Shown here one piece after another: positions 38,600 to 50,014 of a stretch of DNA of 64,000 nt. Position 1 is the first letter of the stretch, and every line of letters begins with the position of its first letter. The position numbers were made by a program, and so were the translations under genes. The stretch comes from Propionivibrio soli (GTDB lineage Bacteria; Pseudomonadota; Gammaproteobacteria; Burkholderiales; Rhodocyclaceae), in NCBI RefSeq assembly GCF_025770765.1, contig NZ_JANZKY010000010.1:62001-126000 (forward strand). Reading direction: 5' to 3'. A model generated the notes under the pieces. It ran no database searches, had not been told where the DNA came from, and was given only the letters and a program-made list of their open reading frames with translations.

Positions 38600-39034
38600 C
38601 TACTCCGGAACAGCGTAAATCCACACGAGCAGGATTTGCGCTTGCGATTCTGCAAGCCGCGCAAGCTCGGCCAGCGGGGCCAGGCGGGCGATCAGTTCTT
38701 CCGCATCCCAGCCGGCGCTCTCGAACTCTTCCGTGGCCGCGAGCTCCTCGCTCACGGAAACAAGCGCATCATCCTCAAGATCGACGAGCTTATCGAACAG
38801 TTCATCCGCGATGCGAAGCACAGATGTCTCGTTCTCTGCGACATAGATCGGCTCGTAGGTATCGAGTGCCGATTGGAGCGAGTCACCGGTAAGCACGGAA
38901 TGCAGGATTGCGAGGCGCATCGTGTCAATGCCGTTTGCTTCGAACCCGCTCCATTCGGCAAGCGGGTTTGTCGATTCCCCGACGGCGACGTACTCGTCGT
39001 CTTCGGCCGCAATGACGACAGTCAAAAACTCCAT
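38600..39034 (-). CDS. Acidic hypothetical protein
   Basis: This 144-residue protein is very acidic (DDEYVAVGESTNPLAEW, then EEFESAGWDAEELIARLAPL) and has no signal peptide or membrane helix. CGGAGG lies four bases before the ATG, which supports a real gene. It stands alone between the EamA gene and tRNA-Leu. I do not recognise the family, and no partner is obvious. Confidence 0.65.
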   Translation of the reverse strand: MEFLTVVIAAEDDEYVAVGESTNPLAEWSGFEANGIDTMRLAILHSVLTGDSLQSALDTYEPIYVAENETSVLRIADELFDKLVDLEDDALVSVSEELAATEEFESAGWDAEELIARLAPLAELARLAESQAQILLVWIYAVPE

Positions 39035-39270
39035 GAACCCTCCGATTTAGCCCAAGTACTGCGCCCCTCGCGCCACGGCGAGGAAAGACGATTCTAGACC
39101 ATGCCGTATGCAATTAACGAATACGGACACAAGGCAAGGAGGAGGCATTAACTGTGTCCCGCAGATTCCGAACGCCCCAGCACGAGACGGCATATGCGGT
39201 TCATCTGCGCCGATACTAGACGAACAGTGCAACCCGCACGAAAAGGCGAAGGACCAGCCGTGCCGCGTGG

Positions 39271-39276
39271 TATAAT
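39271..39276 (+). promoter_or_regulatory. Consensus -10 hexamer TATAAT upstream of queA side
   Basis: A perfect TATAAT in the context GTGGTATAATTCGCAG points rightward. No matching -35 is obvious 17 bases upstream. It could start a transcript running antisense through tRNA-Leu into queA-tgt-yajC-secDF, or be chance. Confidence 0.3.
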
Positions 39277-39314
39277 TCGCAGCTTTGCTAGTGATTGATT
39301 CGTAGGGGTTTTTT

Positions 39315-39401
39315 TGGTGCCGGGAGGGGGAATCGAACCCCCACGGTGTCACCACCGCTGGATTTTGAATCCAGTGCGTCTACCAATTCCGCCATCCCGG
39401 C
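39315..39401 (-). tRNA. tRNA-Leu (anticodon CAA)
   Basis: A complete class II tRNA of 87 bases including an encoded CCA. The acceptor arms are GCCGGGA (from 39401) and TCCCGGC, the anticodon stem-loop is CTGGA-TTCAAAA-TCCAG with anticodon CAA, there is a long variable arm, and the T-loop reads GGTTCGATTCC. It reads UUG codons. It has its own promoter just upstream and is divergent from queA. Confidence 0.96.
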
Positions 39402-39435
39402 CAGAGTTCGCGTGAGACGAACCAAAGGAGGCCGA

Positions 39436-39464
39436 ATTATCCCCGATTCATTCCGAACTCACAA
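39436..39464 (-). promoter_or_regulatory. Sigma-70 promoter of tRNA-Leu
   Basis: On the minus strand TTGTGA and GATAAT are separated by exactly 17 bases, with the -10 hexamer at 39436-39441. The tRNA 5' end at 39401 lies about 28 bases past the expected transcript start. No other gene could be served by it in this direction. Confidence 0.65.
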
Positions 39465-39487
39465 GCCGCCGGACAAAGCTTTTTCTC

Positions 39488-41642
<2,155 letters not shown>

Positions 41643-41699
41643 CCCGCTAACTTTTTCGCTAATGTCGCGTTTCGTTCCATATTCCCCAAGGAGATCAAT

Positions 41700-42023
41700 G
41701 TGCTAATCAGCAACGCTTATGCTCAGACTGCCGCCGCCGGCCCCATGGACGGCGTCATGCAATTCCTGCCGATCATCCTGATGTTCGTCGCGCTCTACTT
41801 CTTCATGATTCGTCCTCAACAAAAGAAGGCCAAAGAGCACAGGGCCCTGCTTGAAGCCCTCGGGAAGGGTGACGAGGTTTTGATGCAAAGCGGCATCATG
41901 GGCCGCATTACCAAAGTCGCTGAAGATTTCGTGACGGTGGAAATCGCTGAGAAAGTCGAAATCCAGGTTCAGAAGCCCGCCATCGCGGCCGTGCTTCCTA
42001 AGGGCACGCTCAAGAATATATAA
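41700..42023 (+). CDS. yajC: Sec translocon accessory subunit YajC
   Basis: Single-pass inner-membrane protein of 107 residues with a hydrophobic helix (FLPIILMFVALYFFMIRPQ) followed by the typical QQKKAKEHRALLEAL and a cytoplasmic domain. The start is the GTG at 41700: AAGGAG lies five bases before it, and the ATG two bases earlier is in a frame that stops at once. YajC associates with SecDF-YidC. A strong hairpin separates it from secD. Confidence 0.92.
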   Translation: MLISNAYAQTAAAGPMDGVMQFLPIILMFVALYFFMIRPQQKKAKEHRALLEALGKGDEVLMQSGIMGRITKVAEDFVTVEIAEKVEIQVQKPAIAAVLPKGTLKNI

Positions 42024-42046
42024 GAACTGCTTTTCGGGATTGGCGC

Positions 42047-42064
42047 GCGGGGGAACTCCCCCGC
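42047..42064. repeat. Perfect hairpin between yajC and secD
   Basis: GCGGGGG and CCCCCGC flank an AACT tetraloop, giving a very stable 7-bp stem. No T-run follows, so it is not a standard terminator. It may protect the 3' end of yajC mRNA or adjust secD expression. Confidence 0.55.
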
Positions 42065-42107
42065 CCCCGAATCGATTCGCGATTTACCCTCACTGCACAC
42101 TCCGCAC

Positions 42108-43994
42108 ATGAACCGCTATCCGCTTTGGAAATATGCCGTCGTCGCGATCTCGTTGCTGATCGGCCTGATTTACACTTTGCCGAACTTTTTCGGCGAGTCG
42201 CCTGCCGTTCAGGTGTCGAGCGGCAAGCCAACACTTAAAGTTGATACAAAAACCCTCGAACGCGTTGAAAGTACGCTGAAGACCGCCGGAGTCGACGTCA
42301 ATGGTGCGTTCCTGGACACCAACGGCGTGAAGGTCAGGCTGAAGAACACCGACACGCAACTCAAGGCCAAGGATATTCTAGAGAAACAGTTCAACCCTGA
42401 TCCGTCGGATCCGCAGTACGTCGTGGCTTTGAACCTGCTCTCCGCCTCTCCCCAATGGTTGACCAGCCTCCATGCCCTGCCGATGTATCTCGGCCTGGAC
42501 CTGCGTGGCGGTGTCCATTTCCTGCTCCAAGTTGACATGAAGGGCGCGATGACCAAGCGCCTGGATTCGATCAGTGCCGACCTGCGTACGCTAATGCGGG
42601 ACAAGAATGTCCGCCACGCCGGTATCAATCGCGAAGGCGATCGTATCGTGATTCGTTTCCGCGACGAGGAAACGCGCACCAAAGCCCGCGCTGCGCTCGA
42701 GGATGCACAGCCCGAATTGCAACTCGCCGATCAAGGTGAGGGAAACGATCTCCGACTGGTATCCACGTTGAAGCCGATTGCCCTGAAGAAGATTCAGGAA
42801 TCCGCGATCAAACAGAACATGGGTACGCTGCATAACCGAATCAACGAACTCGGCGTCGCCGAGCCTGTGATTGCGCAGCAGGGAGCTGACCGTATCGTGG
42901 TCCAACTGCCGGGCGTGCAGGACACGGCAAAGGCCAAGGATATTCTCGGTCGTACGGCGACCCTTGAGATCCGCATGGTCGACGACACGCCGGGTGCGCT
43001 TGAAGCGGCGATGGCAGGCCAAGTTCCGTTCGGAACCGAGCTTTATGTTGAACGCGGTGGCCGCCCGCTGCTCGTCAAGAAACAGGTTGTATTGACCGGC
43101 GATCGACTCACCGATGCCCAACCGGGCTTCGACAGCCAGACGCAGGAAGCGGCTGTCCACCTCAACCTCGACTCGACCGGTTCGAGAATCTTCCGCGATA
43201 TCACGCGGGAGAACGTCGGCAAGCGCATGGCGATCCTGCTTATCGAGAAAGGCAAGGGCGAAGTCGTTACCGCCCCCGTCATCCGCACCGAGATCGGCGG
43301 TGGTCGCGTGCAGATTTCGGGCAGCATGACCACTGCGGAAGCTAACGATACAGCACTCCTGCTGCGTGCCGGTTCGCTTGCCGCGCCAATGGAAATCATC
43401 GAGGAACGAACCATAGGGCCGAGCCTCGGCGCGGACAACATCAACAAGGGCTTCCATTCCACGTTGTGGGGTTTCGCCGGCATCGCCCTGTTCATGACGG
43501 TCTACTACGTCATGTTTGGCCTAATCTCGGTCATTGCGCTTGCCTCGAACCTGTTGTTCCTGGTTGCGCTGCTTTCTTTGCTCCAGGCTACCTTGACGCT
43601 GCCGGGTATCGCCGCCATCGCCCTGGCGCTCGGCATGGCCATTGACTCCAATGTGCTGATCAACGAACGTATCCGGGAAGAATTGCGCGGCGGATCAACC
43701 CCTCAGGCGGCAATCCACACGGGCTATGACCGCGCTTTCGACACGATCCTCGACTCGAACGTGACCACACTGATCGTCGGCCTGATGCTTCTCATCTTCG
43801 GCTCGGGACCGGTACGCGGCTTCGCCGTGGTGCATTGCCTCGGCATTTTGACATCGTTGTTCTCCGCCGTCGTTGTCTCGCGAGCGCTGGTCAACCTGAT
43901 CTACGGTCGCCGCCGCAAGCTCGAATCGCTGGCCATCGGGCAGATCTGGAAACCAGGCAATACCGCAAGCAGCAGTGCGCCCGCCAGCAAATAA
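42108..43994 (+). CDS. secD: Protein translocase subunit SecD
   Basis: RND-superfamily protein of 628 residues with six helices, which uses the proton gradient to help pull secreted proteins out of SecYEG. After the first helix (YAVVAISLLIGLIYTLPNFF) comes a large periplasmic part with LGLDLRGGVHFLLQVD, and the C-terminal helices contain ALALGMAIDSNVLINERIREE, the functional segment of TM4. It lies 12 bases before secF. The length is that of other proteobacterial SecD proteins. Confidence 0.96.
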   Translation: MNRYPLWKYAVVAISLLIGLIYTLPNFFGESPAVQVSSGKPTLKVDTKTLERVESTLKTAGVDVNGAFLDTNGVKVRLKNTDTQLKAKDILEKQFNPDPSDPQYVVALNLLSASPQWLTSLHALPMYLGLDLRGGVHFLLQVDMKGAMTKRLDSISADLRTLMRDKNVRHAGINREGDRIVIRFRDEETRTKARAALEDAQPELQLADQGEGNDLRLVSTLKPIALKKIQESAIKQNMGTLHNRINELGVAEPVIAQQGADRIVVQLPGVQDTAKAKDILGRTATLEIRMVDDTPGALEAAMAGQVPFGTELYVERGGRPLLVKKQVVLTGDRLTDAQPGFDSQTQEAAVHLNLDSTGSRIFRDITRENVGKRMAILLIEKGKGEVVTAPVIRTEIGGGRVQISGSMTTAEANDTALLLRAGSLAAPMEIIEERTIGPSLGADNINKGFHSTLWGFAGIALFMTVYYVMFGLISVIALASNLLFLVALLSLLQATLTLPGIAAIALALGMAIDSNVLINERIREELRGGSTPQAAIHTGYDRAFDTILDSNVTTLIVGLMLLIFGSGPVRGFAVVHCLGILTSLFSAVVVSRALVNLIYGRRRKLESLAIGQIWKPGNTASSSAPASK

Positions 43995-44006
43995 GGAAAC
44001 GACATC

Positions 44007-44951
44007 ATGGAATTTTTCCGCATCCATAAAGACATTCCCTTCATGCGCCATGCGCTGGTGTTCAATGTCATTTCGTTGATCACCTTTCTGCTGGCGGTAT
44101 TTTTCCTTTCTACGCGCGGTCTGCACCTGTCGGTAGAGTTCACCGGCGGCACACTCATCGAGGCGCACTATCAGCAAACAGCCGACCTCGCCAAGATCCG
44201 CGAGGGATTGACCAAAGGCGGTTATACCGACATCGCTGTGCAGAACTTCGGTTCCAGCCAGGATGTGATGATCCGCCTCCCGCTAAAGGAGGAACAGAAT
44301 TCGGCAAAGATCGGCGAGGACGTCATGCGCGTACTCGATGCCGAAGCTCCGGGTGCATCGTTGCGCCGCGTCGAGTTCGTAGGCCCGCAAGTCGGCCGAG
44401 AACTTGCCGAGAACGGTGCGCTGGCCCTCATGCTTGTCATCCTGGGCATCGTCGGGTACCTCAGTCTACGTTTCGAATGGCGCTTCTCGTTAGCAGCGAT
44501 TATTGCCAACCTGCACGACGTGGTCATCATCCTCGGTGCTTTCGCCTTCTTTCAGTGGGAATTCTCGCTGGCCGTGCTGGCCGCCGTATTGGCTGTGCTC
44601 GGTTACTCGGTCAATGAATCCGTCATCGTCTTCGACCGGGTGCGCGAAACGTTCCGCCGCGTACGCGGATTGACGACCCCCCAAGTACTCGACCACGCCA
44701 TTACGAGCACGATCTCGCGGACGATCATCACCCACGGTTGTACGGAAATGATGGCCATTTCCATGCTGCTCTTCGGCGGCGAAACGCTGCACTACTTCGC
44801 CATGGCATTGACCATCGGTATCGTGTTCGGCATCTATTCGTCGGTACTCGTCGCCAGCCCGCTTGCCATGTGGCTCGGCGTTTCACGCGAGCACTTCATC
44901 AAGCCTAAGAAACAGATTGAAGGAGCCAACGAGGACGGCGCGGTGGTGTAG
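44007..44951 (+). CDS. secF: Protein translocase subunit SecF
   Basis: Partner of SecD, 314 residues, six helices. It begins MEFFRIHKDIPFMRH, has the periplasmic SVEFTGGTLIE motif, and the conserved TM4 segment LGYSVNESVIVFDRVRE. It forms the SecDF complex with the preceding product. The queA-to-secF operon ends with a terminator at 45001. Confidence 0.96.
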   Translation: MEFFRIHKDIPFMRHALVFNVISLITFLLAVFFLSTRGLHLSVEFTGGTLIEAHYQQTADLAKIREGLTKGGYTDIAVQNFGSSQDVMIRLPLKEEQNSAKIGEDVMRVLDAEAPGASLRRVEFVGPQVGRELAENGALALMLVILGIVGYLSLRFEWRFSLAAIIANLHDVVIILGAFAFFQWEFSLAVLAAVLAVLGYSVNESVIVFDRVRETFRRVRGLTTPQVLDHAITSTISRTIITHGCTEMMAISMLLFGGETLHYFAMALTIGIVFGIYSSVLVASPLAMWLGVSREHFIKPKKQIEGANEDGAVV

Positions 44952-45000
44952 TCTGTAATGGCCGACTCGTCGGCGCCATCCGAGCCAGCTTCTTCATCAC

Positions 45001-45022
45001 GGGCGCCGAAAGGCGCCCGTTT
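45001..45022 (+). terminator. Terminator after secF
   Basis: A 7-bp perfect G/C stem GGGCGCC/GGCGCCC with a GAAA tetraloop is followed by GTTTTC. The T-run is short. It separates secF from the cytochrome gene 18 bases further on, so that gene's ribosome site (GAGGAG-like) lies immediately after the terminator. Confidence 0.75.
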
Positions 45023-45039
45023 TCATTTGAGGAGAACTC

Positions 45040-45741
45040 ATGGAGCATGAACGTATCAAGTTATGGGACTTGCCGGTTCGCATTTTTCATTGGCTTCTCG
45101 TTCTCCTCGTGATTGCCGCGGTAATTTCCGGCAAAGTAGGCGGCGACGCCATGGACTGGCATGCAAGGATCGGCATCGCGATTCTCGGACTCATTGTTTT
45201 CCGCTTGGTATGGGGATTCATAGGACCGACATACGCCCGCTTTACTCACTTTGTCCGCGGGCCGGCTGCCATAGCGGACTATCTACACGGGCGCTGGCAA
45301 GGTATTGGGCATAATCCGTTGGGGGCGCTTTCTGTCGTTGCTCTGTTGGTGATGATCGCGCTGCAGGTCGCAACGGGCCTGTTTTCCAATGACGACATCG
45401 TGTTCAACGGTCCGCTTTCACAACTTGTCGACAAAGCGTTAAGTGACCGATTGACCGGTTTCCACAAGCTTTCGATCAACATCCTGATCGCCTTGATCGG
45501 GCTCCACATTGTCGCTATCGCGTTCTATGCCGCAGTCAGGAAGGAAGACTTGATAAGGCCGATGATTACCGGGTGGAAGGCAGTTCCGCGTAGGCAAGAG
45601 CCTCCCTCAAAGGGTGGCGGTAGGGCAGCGCTTATCGTTGCTATTGCCATTGCCGTTGGCGCGATGTACGCCGGTTCGGGCGCTTGGCTGCGCCATGATT
45701 CACCACTCCCGGCCGTGGCAAAAGCAGCGAACGGTCGGTGA
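45040..45741 (+). CDS. Cytochrome b561-family membrane protein
   Basis: Di-haem b-type cytochrome of 233 residues with four core helices plus a C-terminal anchor. Candidate haem ligands are the histidines in RIFHWLLVLLVIAAV, MDWHARIGIAILG, TGFHKLSINILI and LIGLHIVAIAFY. The core resembles cytochromes b of Ni/Fe-hydrogenases and the b561 group, which pass electrons between quinones and c-type cytochromes. No obvious partner gene is adjacent; a cytochrome c' gene lies 4 kb away on the other strand. The redox partner remains unknown. Confidence 0.87.
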   Translation: MEHERIKLWDLPVRIFHWLLVLLVIAAVISGKVGGDAMDWHARIGIAILGLIVFRLVWGFIGPTYARFTHFVRGPAAIADYLHGRWQGIGHNPLGALSVVALLVMIALQVATGLFSNDDIVFNGPLSQLVDKALSDRLTGFHKLSINILIALIGLHIVAIAFYAAVRKEDLIRPMITGWKAVPRRQEPPSKGGGRAALIVAIAIAVGAMYAGSGAWLRHDSPLPAVAKAANGR

Positions 45742-45979
45742 CTAGGGAAGCAAAGAACTCTCGGCTGCTTAATAACCGGCAAGGTCGGTAGATAACCAAC
45801 GACGGGGCACGCCTTTAATCAACATCTCGGCCGAGACCCGACGGACGCGCAGTTCTTTGTCCACGCGGGCCAGCGTCCATCTTCTGTACATTGCCGATTC
45901 ATCTCCTTGCCCCGCCTGGCATCCGGCGGGGGGCTGGAAACAAGCGCGAGCAAAGCGGTCGGCCGTCGCAGGTCGGGGG

Positions 45980-47482
45980 TTAATCGCCCTGGAAAGCTTC
46001 TTCCCGCTTTTTGTAAAACATCGGCAGACTCGCGACCACAATGGCCAACACGCCAAGCCCGAGCATTACGGCGCTGATCGGCCGCTGTATCAGGATCATC
46101 GGATCGCCGCGGGACAATAACAAGGCTCGCCGTAGGTACTCCTCCATCATTGGCCCGAGAATAAACGCCAGCAGCATCGGAGCAGGTTCGCAATCAAGTT
46201 TGACGAAGATGTACCCCACAACGCCGAAGATAGCCATTACGAAGACGTCGAATTCGGTATTGTTAAGACTGAAAACGCCGATACCGCAAAAAACGAGGAT
46301 CGCAGGAAACAGGAACTGGTAAGGCACGCTCACCATGCGTACCCACATTCCGACTAGCGGTAAATTGAGCACGACGAGGAACAAATTGCCGATCCACATC
46401 GAAACGATGATGCCCCAGAAAAGTGCCGGCTGCTCGCTGATGACGGATGGCCCGGGCTGAATGCCCTGAATGATCATCGCTCCGATCATAAGCGCCATGA
46501 CCGGGTTCGACGGTATCCCGAGCGTCAGCATCGGTATGAAGGACGTCTGCGCACCCGCGTTGTTTGCCGATTCCGGTGCCGCGACTCCTTCGATCGCGCC
46601 GCTGCCAAACTCAGCCGAATGCTTGGATACTTTTTTCTCGATGGCGTAGGCGGCAAAAGATCCGAGGATCGACCCGCTCCCCGGCAGAATACCAAGCACC
46701 GAACCTATCGCCGTTCCCCGGAGTATCGGAGCAACCATCCGCTTCCAATCTTCCTTCGTCGGCATCAGGTTGGATACCTTCTTAACGATGAGGGAACGGT
46801 CGTCCTCGTCTTCCAGATTACGAACAATCTCTGCGAGACCGAACATGCCCATCGCGACGACGACGAATCCGATCCCATCGGACAAGCGCGCCATACCGAA
46901 CGTAAAACGCTGTGTGCCGGTGGTAATGTCGGCACCGACCAAGCCGAGCAGCAATCCGAGCACGACCATCCCGGTAGCATGCAGAAGAGAGCCGCGAGCA
47001 AGAACCAGCGAGGCGAGCAACCCGAGTACCATAAGGGAGAAGAATTCGGCGGGGCCGAACTTGAGCGCTATTTCCGCCAGGGGTGGTGCAAACAGAGCGA
47101 GGACAACCGTCGCCACGGTCCCGGCGAAGAAAGAGCCGATGGCCGCCGTCGCAAGAGCCACACCCGCACGCCCTTTGCGTGCCATCTGGTAGCCATCCAG
47201 GGCGGTCACCACCGAGGCCGCTTCGCCCGGCACGTTGACCAAAATCGACGTGGTGGAACCGCCGTACTGAGACCCGTAATAGATCCCAGCCAGCATGATC
47301 AGCGACGAGACGGGTGGTAATGAAAATGTCACCGGTAACAGCATCGCGATCGTAGCTGTCGGCCCAAGACCGGGAAGCACACCGATCAACGTGCCGAGAA
47401 AGACTCCGGCCAGGCAATACAGGAGATTCAACGGAGTCATGGCCGTCGATAAGCCAAGACCAAGGTTCGCAATCAGTTCCAT
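45980..47482 (-). CDS. tctA: Tripartite tricarboxylate transporter, large permease TctA
   Basis: Large membrane subunit of 500 residues with about twelve helices. It has the TctA signature GTLIGVLPGLGPTATIAML at the N-terminus and the counterpart GTAIGSVLGILPGSGSILGS halfway, reflecting the duplicated fold. It drives sodium- or proton-coupled uptake of a di- or tricarboxylate delivered by the TctC receptor. It lies downstream of tctC and tctB with a 181-base gap from tctB. The gene is convergent with the cytochrome b gene; the 238 bases between them hold no gene. Confidence 0.93.
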   Translation of the reverse strand: MELIANLGLGLSTAMTPLNLLYCLAGVFLGTLIGVLPGLGPTATIAMLLPVTFSLPPVSSLIMLAGIYYGSQYGGSTTSILVNVPGEAASVVTALDGYQMARKGRAGVALATAAIGSFFAGTVATVVLALFAPPLAEIALKFGPAEFFSLMVLGLLASLVLARGSLLHATGMVVLGLLLGLVGADITTGTQRFTFGMARLSDGIGFVVVAMGMFGLAEIVRNLEDEDDRSLIVKKVSNLMPTKEDWKRMVAPILRGTAIGSVLGILPGSGSILGSFAAYAIEKKVSKHSAEFGSGAIEGVAAPESANNAGAQTSFIPMLTLGIPSNPVMALMIGAMIIQGIQPGPSVISEQPALFWGIIVSMWIGNLFLVVLNLPLVGMWVRMVSVPYQFLFPAILVFCGIGVFSLNNTEFDVFVMAIFGVVGYIFVKLDCEPAPMLLAFILGPMMEEYLRRALLLSRGDPMILIQRPISAVMLGLGVLAIVVASLPMFYKKREEAFQGD

Positions 47483-47663
47483 AAGACGCCTCTATACCCG
47501 GAGTTTCTGTGAACCGGGGCGGAAATGCATTAGCTCAACGCCAACCGTGCTGAGCACAACACAGCGCAATCGCACCACCCTCCCCCGCACATCCGAACTC
47601 TCTTGAGTGATGAAAGAATTGGCGATCAGTTGCGAACTCTTGTAGTCCGCCACGTCCGCCAAC

Positions 47664-48125
47664 CTAATCCACGAACCATGATCCGATGATCGGAAGGGGA
47701 ACACCCAGTCCTATCTGGAACACGAGGATGCAGAAGACGGTGACTCCGGCCGCCATTGCCAACGCGTGACCCCATCTGAATCGCGTACTCGCTAGCGACG
47801 CAACGAGAACAAGCGCGGGAAGCGCGATGACAAGTCCCGCACCGCGCACAACAAGGCCAAAGAGTACTGTGGCGACGGCAACAAGAAACAGGCCTTTCCA
47901 CGCGATACGGCCGAGTGGCGTCCCAGATTTGAAGAAGGAACGAATGATCGAAATAGCGCCGATCACGATAAGCAAGCCACTGAGGATGGTTGGAAAGTAC
48001 CCCGGCCCCATCTTGACCGCACTACCCATCCCGTAGTCGCGGCTCAATAGGGCCGCGACTACGCCGATGGCAACGTAGATAACGCCGGTCAAAAAGTCCT
48101 TCGCATTATTCCGTATCGGATTCAA
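47664..48125 (-). CDS. tctB: Tripartite tricarboxylate transporter, small permease TctB
   Basis: Small membrane subunit of 153 residues with four helices (first FLTGVIYVAIGVVAALLSRD) and the family motif GPGYFPTILSGLLIVIGA. It starts at a TTG: AGGGGGG lies four bases upstream and no ATG fits. It pairs with TctA in the membrane. The gap of 51 bases to tctC and the order C-B-A indicate one operon. Confidence 0.88.
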   Translation of the reverse strand: MNPIRNNAKDFLTGVIYVAIGVVAALLSRDYGMGSAVKMGPGYFPTILSGLLIVIGAISIIRSFFKSGTPLGRIAWKGLFLVAVATVLFGLVVRGAGLVIALPALVLVASLASTRFRWGHALAMAAGVTVFCILVFQIGLGVPLPIIGSWFVD

Positions 48126-48176
48126 AGCGCCCCCCCTGTCCGATCGTTTGTTGTGTCCGGATTGACTGCGGAAAAA

Positions 48177-49154
48177 TCAATCCGCGAAGACGCCTGCTTT
48201 CTTGATGATCGGTCCCCACTTATCGATTTCAGCCTTGAGGTGAGCACGCAGTGCCTGCGGTGTAGCACGTTCCTGGCTGACCGGCTCAGATCCGAGATCG
48301 GCGAAGCGTTGCTTCAGCGTAGCGTCCTTCAACGCTTCCTGAAGCGCCTTCGATAGCTTGTCCACGATCGGTTGCGGCGTTCCCTTCGGCGCATACATCG
48401 CGTGCCAGACGGTGACAGTGAAGTTCGGCAAGCCTGCCTCGCTCAGCGTCGGGATGTCGGGGAAAGCCGCAACACGCTTGGCCGTCGTCATGCCATACGC
48501 TTTGACCTTTCCGGCCTTGATTTGGCTGGCATTGTTCGTCGTCTGATCGCACATGAAATCCACCTGCCCGCCGAGCAGGTCGTTCATTGCCGGCCCGGTT
48601 CCCTTGTAGGGGACGGTCACGAATTCGGTATTCAGTGCCGACATCAACAGCATGCCGCAAAGGTGGGACGCCGAACCTACGCCTGCGTTGGCGACGTTCA
48701 TCTTTTCCTTGTTGGCCTTGGCGTACGCGATCATCTCTTTGAGGTCCTTGGCCGGGAAGTCTTTACGGGCGATAAGTGCCATGGCGCCGTCGTTCACCAG
48801 ACCGACGGGTTCAAAGTCGCCGATGGGGTCGTAGGCCAGTTTGCGATAAAGGGCGGGGGCCGTAGCGTGACCAATGTGGTGGACCAAAAGCGTGTATCCA
48901 TCGGGCTTCGCTTGGGCTACCCGAGCAGCCCCTAAGGTACCACCGGCGCCACCGACGTTTTCAACGATGATCTGCGTCTTGAGGATCGTACCCATTGACT
49001 GAGCCGTCAACCGCGCGACGGTGTCAGAGGGCCCGCCCGCCGCAAACGGAACGACGAGCGTAATGACCTTCGAGGGATAGTCCTCTGCGGAAGCCTGTGC
49101 AGCGAAAAACGTGGCGACAAGGCACGCGGCAAACTTCAACGAACTCTTAATCAC
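48177..49154 (-). CDS. tctC: Tripartite tricarboxylate transporter receptor TctC (Bug family)
   Basis: Periplasmic receptor of 325 residues with a signal peptide (cleaved after ASA near residue 23) and the Bug pattern YPSKVITLVVPFAAGGPSDT at the start of the mature protein. GTG start with GGAGG six bases upstream. Bug proteins bind citrate, other carboxylates, aromatics or amino acids and are greatly expanded in betaproteobacteria. It heads the tctCBA operon. The ligand is not readable. Confidence 0.92.
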   Translation of the reverse strand: MIKSSLKFAACLVATFFAAQASAEDYPSKVITLVVPFAAGGPSDTVARLTAQSMGTILKTQIIVENVGGAGGTLGAARVAQAKPDGYTLLVHHIGHATAPALYRKLAYDPIGDFEPVGLVNDGAMALIARKDFPAKDLKEMIAYAKANKEKMNVANAGVGSASHLCGMLLMSALNTEFVTVPYKGTGPAMNDLLGGQVDFMCDQTTNNASQIKAGKVKAYGMTTAKRVAAFPDIPTLSEAGLPNFTVTVWHAMYAPKGTPQPIVDKLSKALQEALKDATLKQRFADLGSEPVSQERATPQALRAHLKAEIDKWGPIIKKAGVFAD

Positions 49155-49472
49155 GATCCACCTCCACTGACCTAGAAAGTAAACGCATCGGTTTCAACGT
49201 TCGTGGGTCGTATGCCACAAGGCTATTCGCCAGTCATATGCAGCGCTGTCCGCTGTAGCGGATTCTTTGTCGCCGTAATGCCTTGCATCCCTTTTGAGTT
49301 ATCGCTTGATGAATAGCAATCTGACCCCGTCAATCCGTGCTCCCGGACGATTGTATTCCTCCGGGGCACTCAGTACAACGGCAAAAACCTGGGTTAAACC
49401 CGGCGACGCGATGCCGCCAGAAGCGCACGCAATGGCCTCATATCGCCGGACTAAACCAATTCCAGCGTACTG
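49155..49472. other. Intergenic region between tctC and cytochrome c' genes
   Basis: About 318 bases without a supported gene. The right part follows the cytochrome c' stop on the minus strand, and the left part should contain the tctC promoter. No strong hairpin with a T-run and no regulatory repeat was recognised. Confidence 0.45.
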
Positions 49473-49931
49473 TTAATCTTTGCGAAAATCGTCGTGGCAG
49501 TTCTTGCACGAGCGGGCCACCTTGCCGAACTGGCCTTTCACCGCCGCGGCATCGCCCGCAGCCGCGAGCTTGGCCAACTCGTTCGCTTCCTTGGCCAGGG
49601 CTGCTCCGAGGTCGCGGAATTTGTCTGGCTGCTGGAACACTTCGGGTCTCGCCCGCGTCTTTTCTCCACCGATTTCCTTGTCGGTACCCGGCGCAAAAAG
49701 TGAGGCGAACAAGCCGGAGTTGGCCGCCGCCGCCACGGCGTTGGCAGCAACGGCCACCTGATCCTTGTCGTATGAGCCGTCAATGTTCGCTTTGATCTTG
49801 CCCATGTTCCACGAAATGAACGACAACCCGGCCTTCCTGTAATGGATCATGTCTTCGGGCTTCAGCGTTTGCTGGGCGATCGAAAGGCCGGTAATACCGG
49901 CGAGCACAAGAGCAACAACGATTCTTTTCAT
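49473..49931 (-). CDS. Cytochrome c'
   Basis: Exported cytochrome of 152 residues with a signal peptide (cleaved near SIAQ, residue 20). The haem site CKNCH is near the C-terminus, which is the mark of class II cytochromes (c' and c556), along with the helical bundle pattern and GGEKTRARPEVF. Cytochrome c' binds NO and is thought to protect against it. The ATG at 49931 is supported by GGAG eight bases upstream. A 7-bp tandem repeat lies 84-115 bases before the start. A c556-type function is the alternative. Confidence 0.88.
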   Translation of the reverse strand: MKRIVVALVLAGITGLSIAQQTLKPEDMIHYRKAGLSFISWNMGKIKANIDGSYDKDQVAVAANAVAAAANSGLFASLFAPGTDKEIGGEKTRARPEVFQQPDKFRDLGAALAKEANELAKLAAAGDAAAVKGQFGKVARSCKNCHDDFRKD

Positions 49932-50014
49932 GGTTCTCACTCCGTTCAGGTGAAGGTAACGGCCGGTGAGCCGCGTTTAGCCCTTGGCCCGGCCGGGAGC
50001 ACGCGTTTCCCCGC

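Noticed and set aside
39047-39355. Minus-strand frame of about 100 codons running into tRNA-Leu
   Set aside because: It uses the tRNA sequence as coding DNA; the tRNA structure is complete, so the frame is accidental.
45910-45931. Terminator between the cytochrome b gene and tctA
   Set aside because: CCCCGCC/GGCGGGG forms a stable stem, but neither strand has a following T-run; it may act as a structural barrier only.
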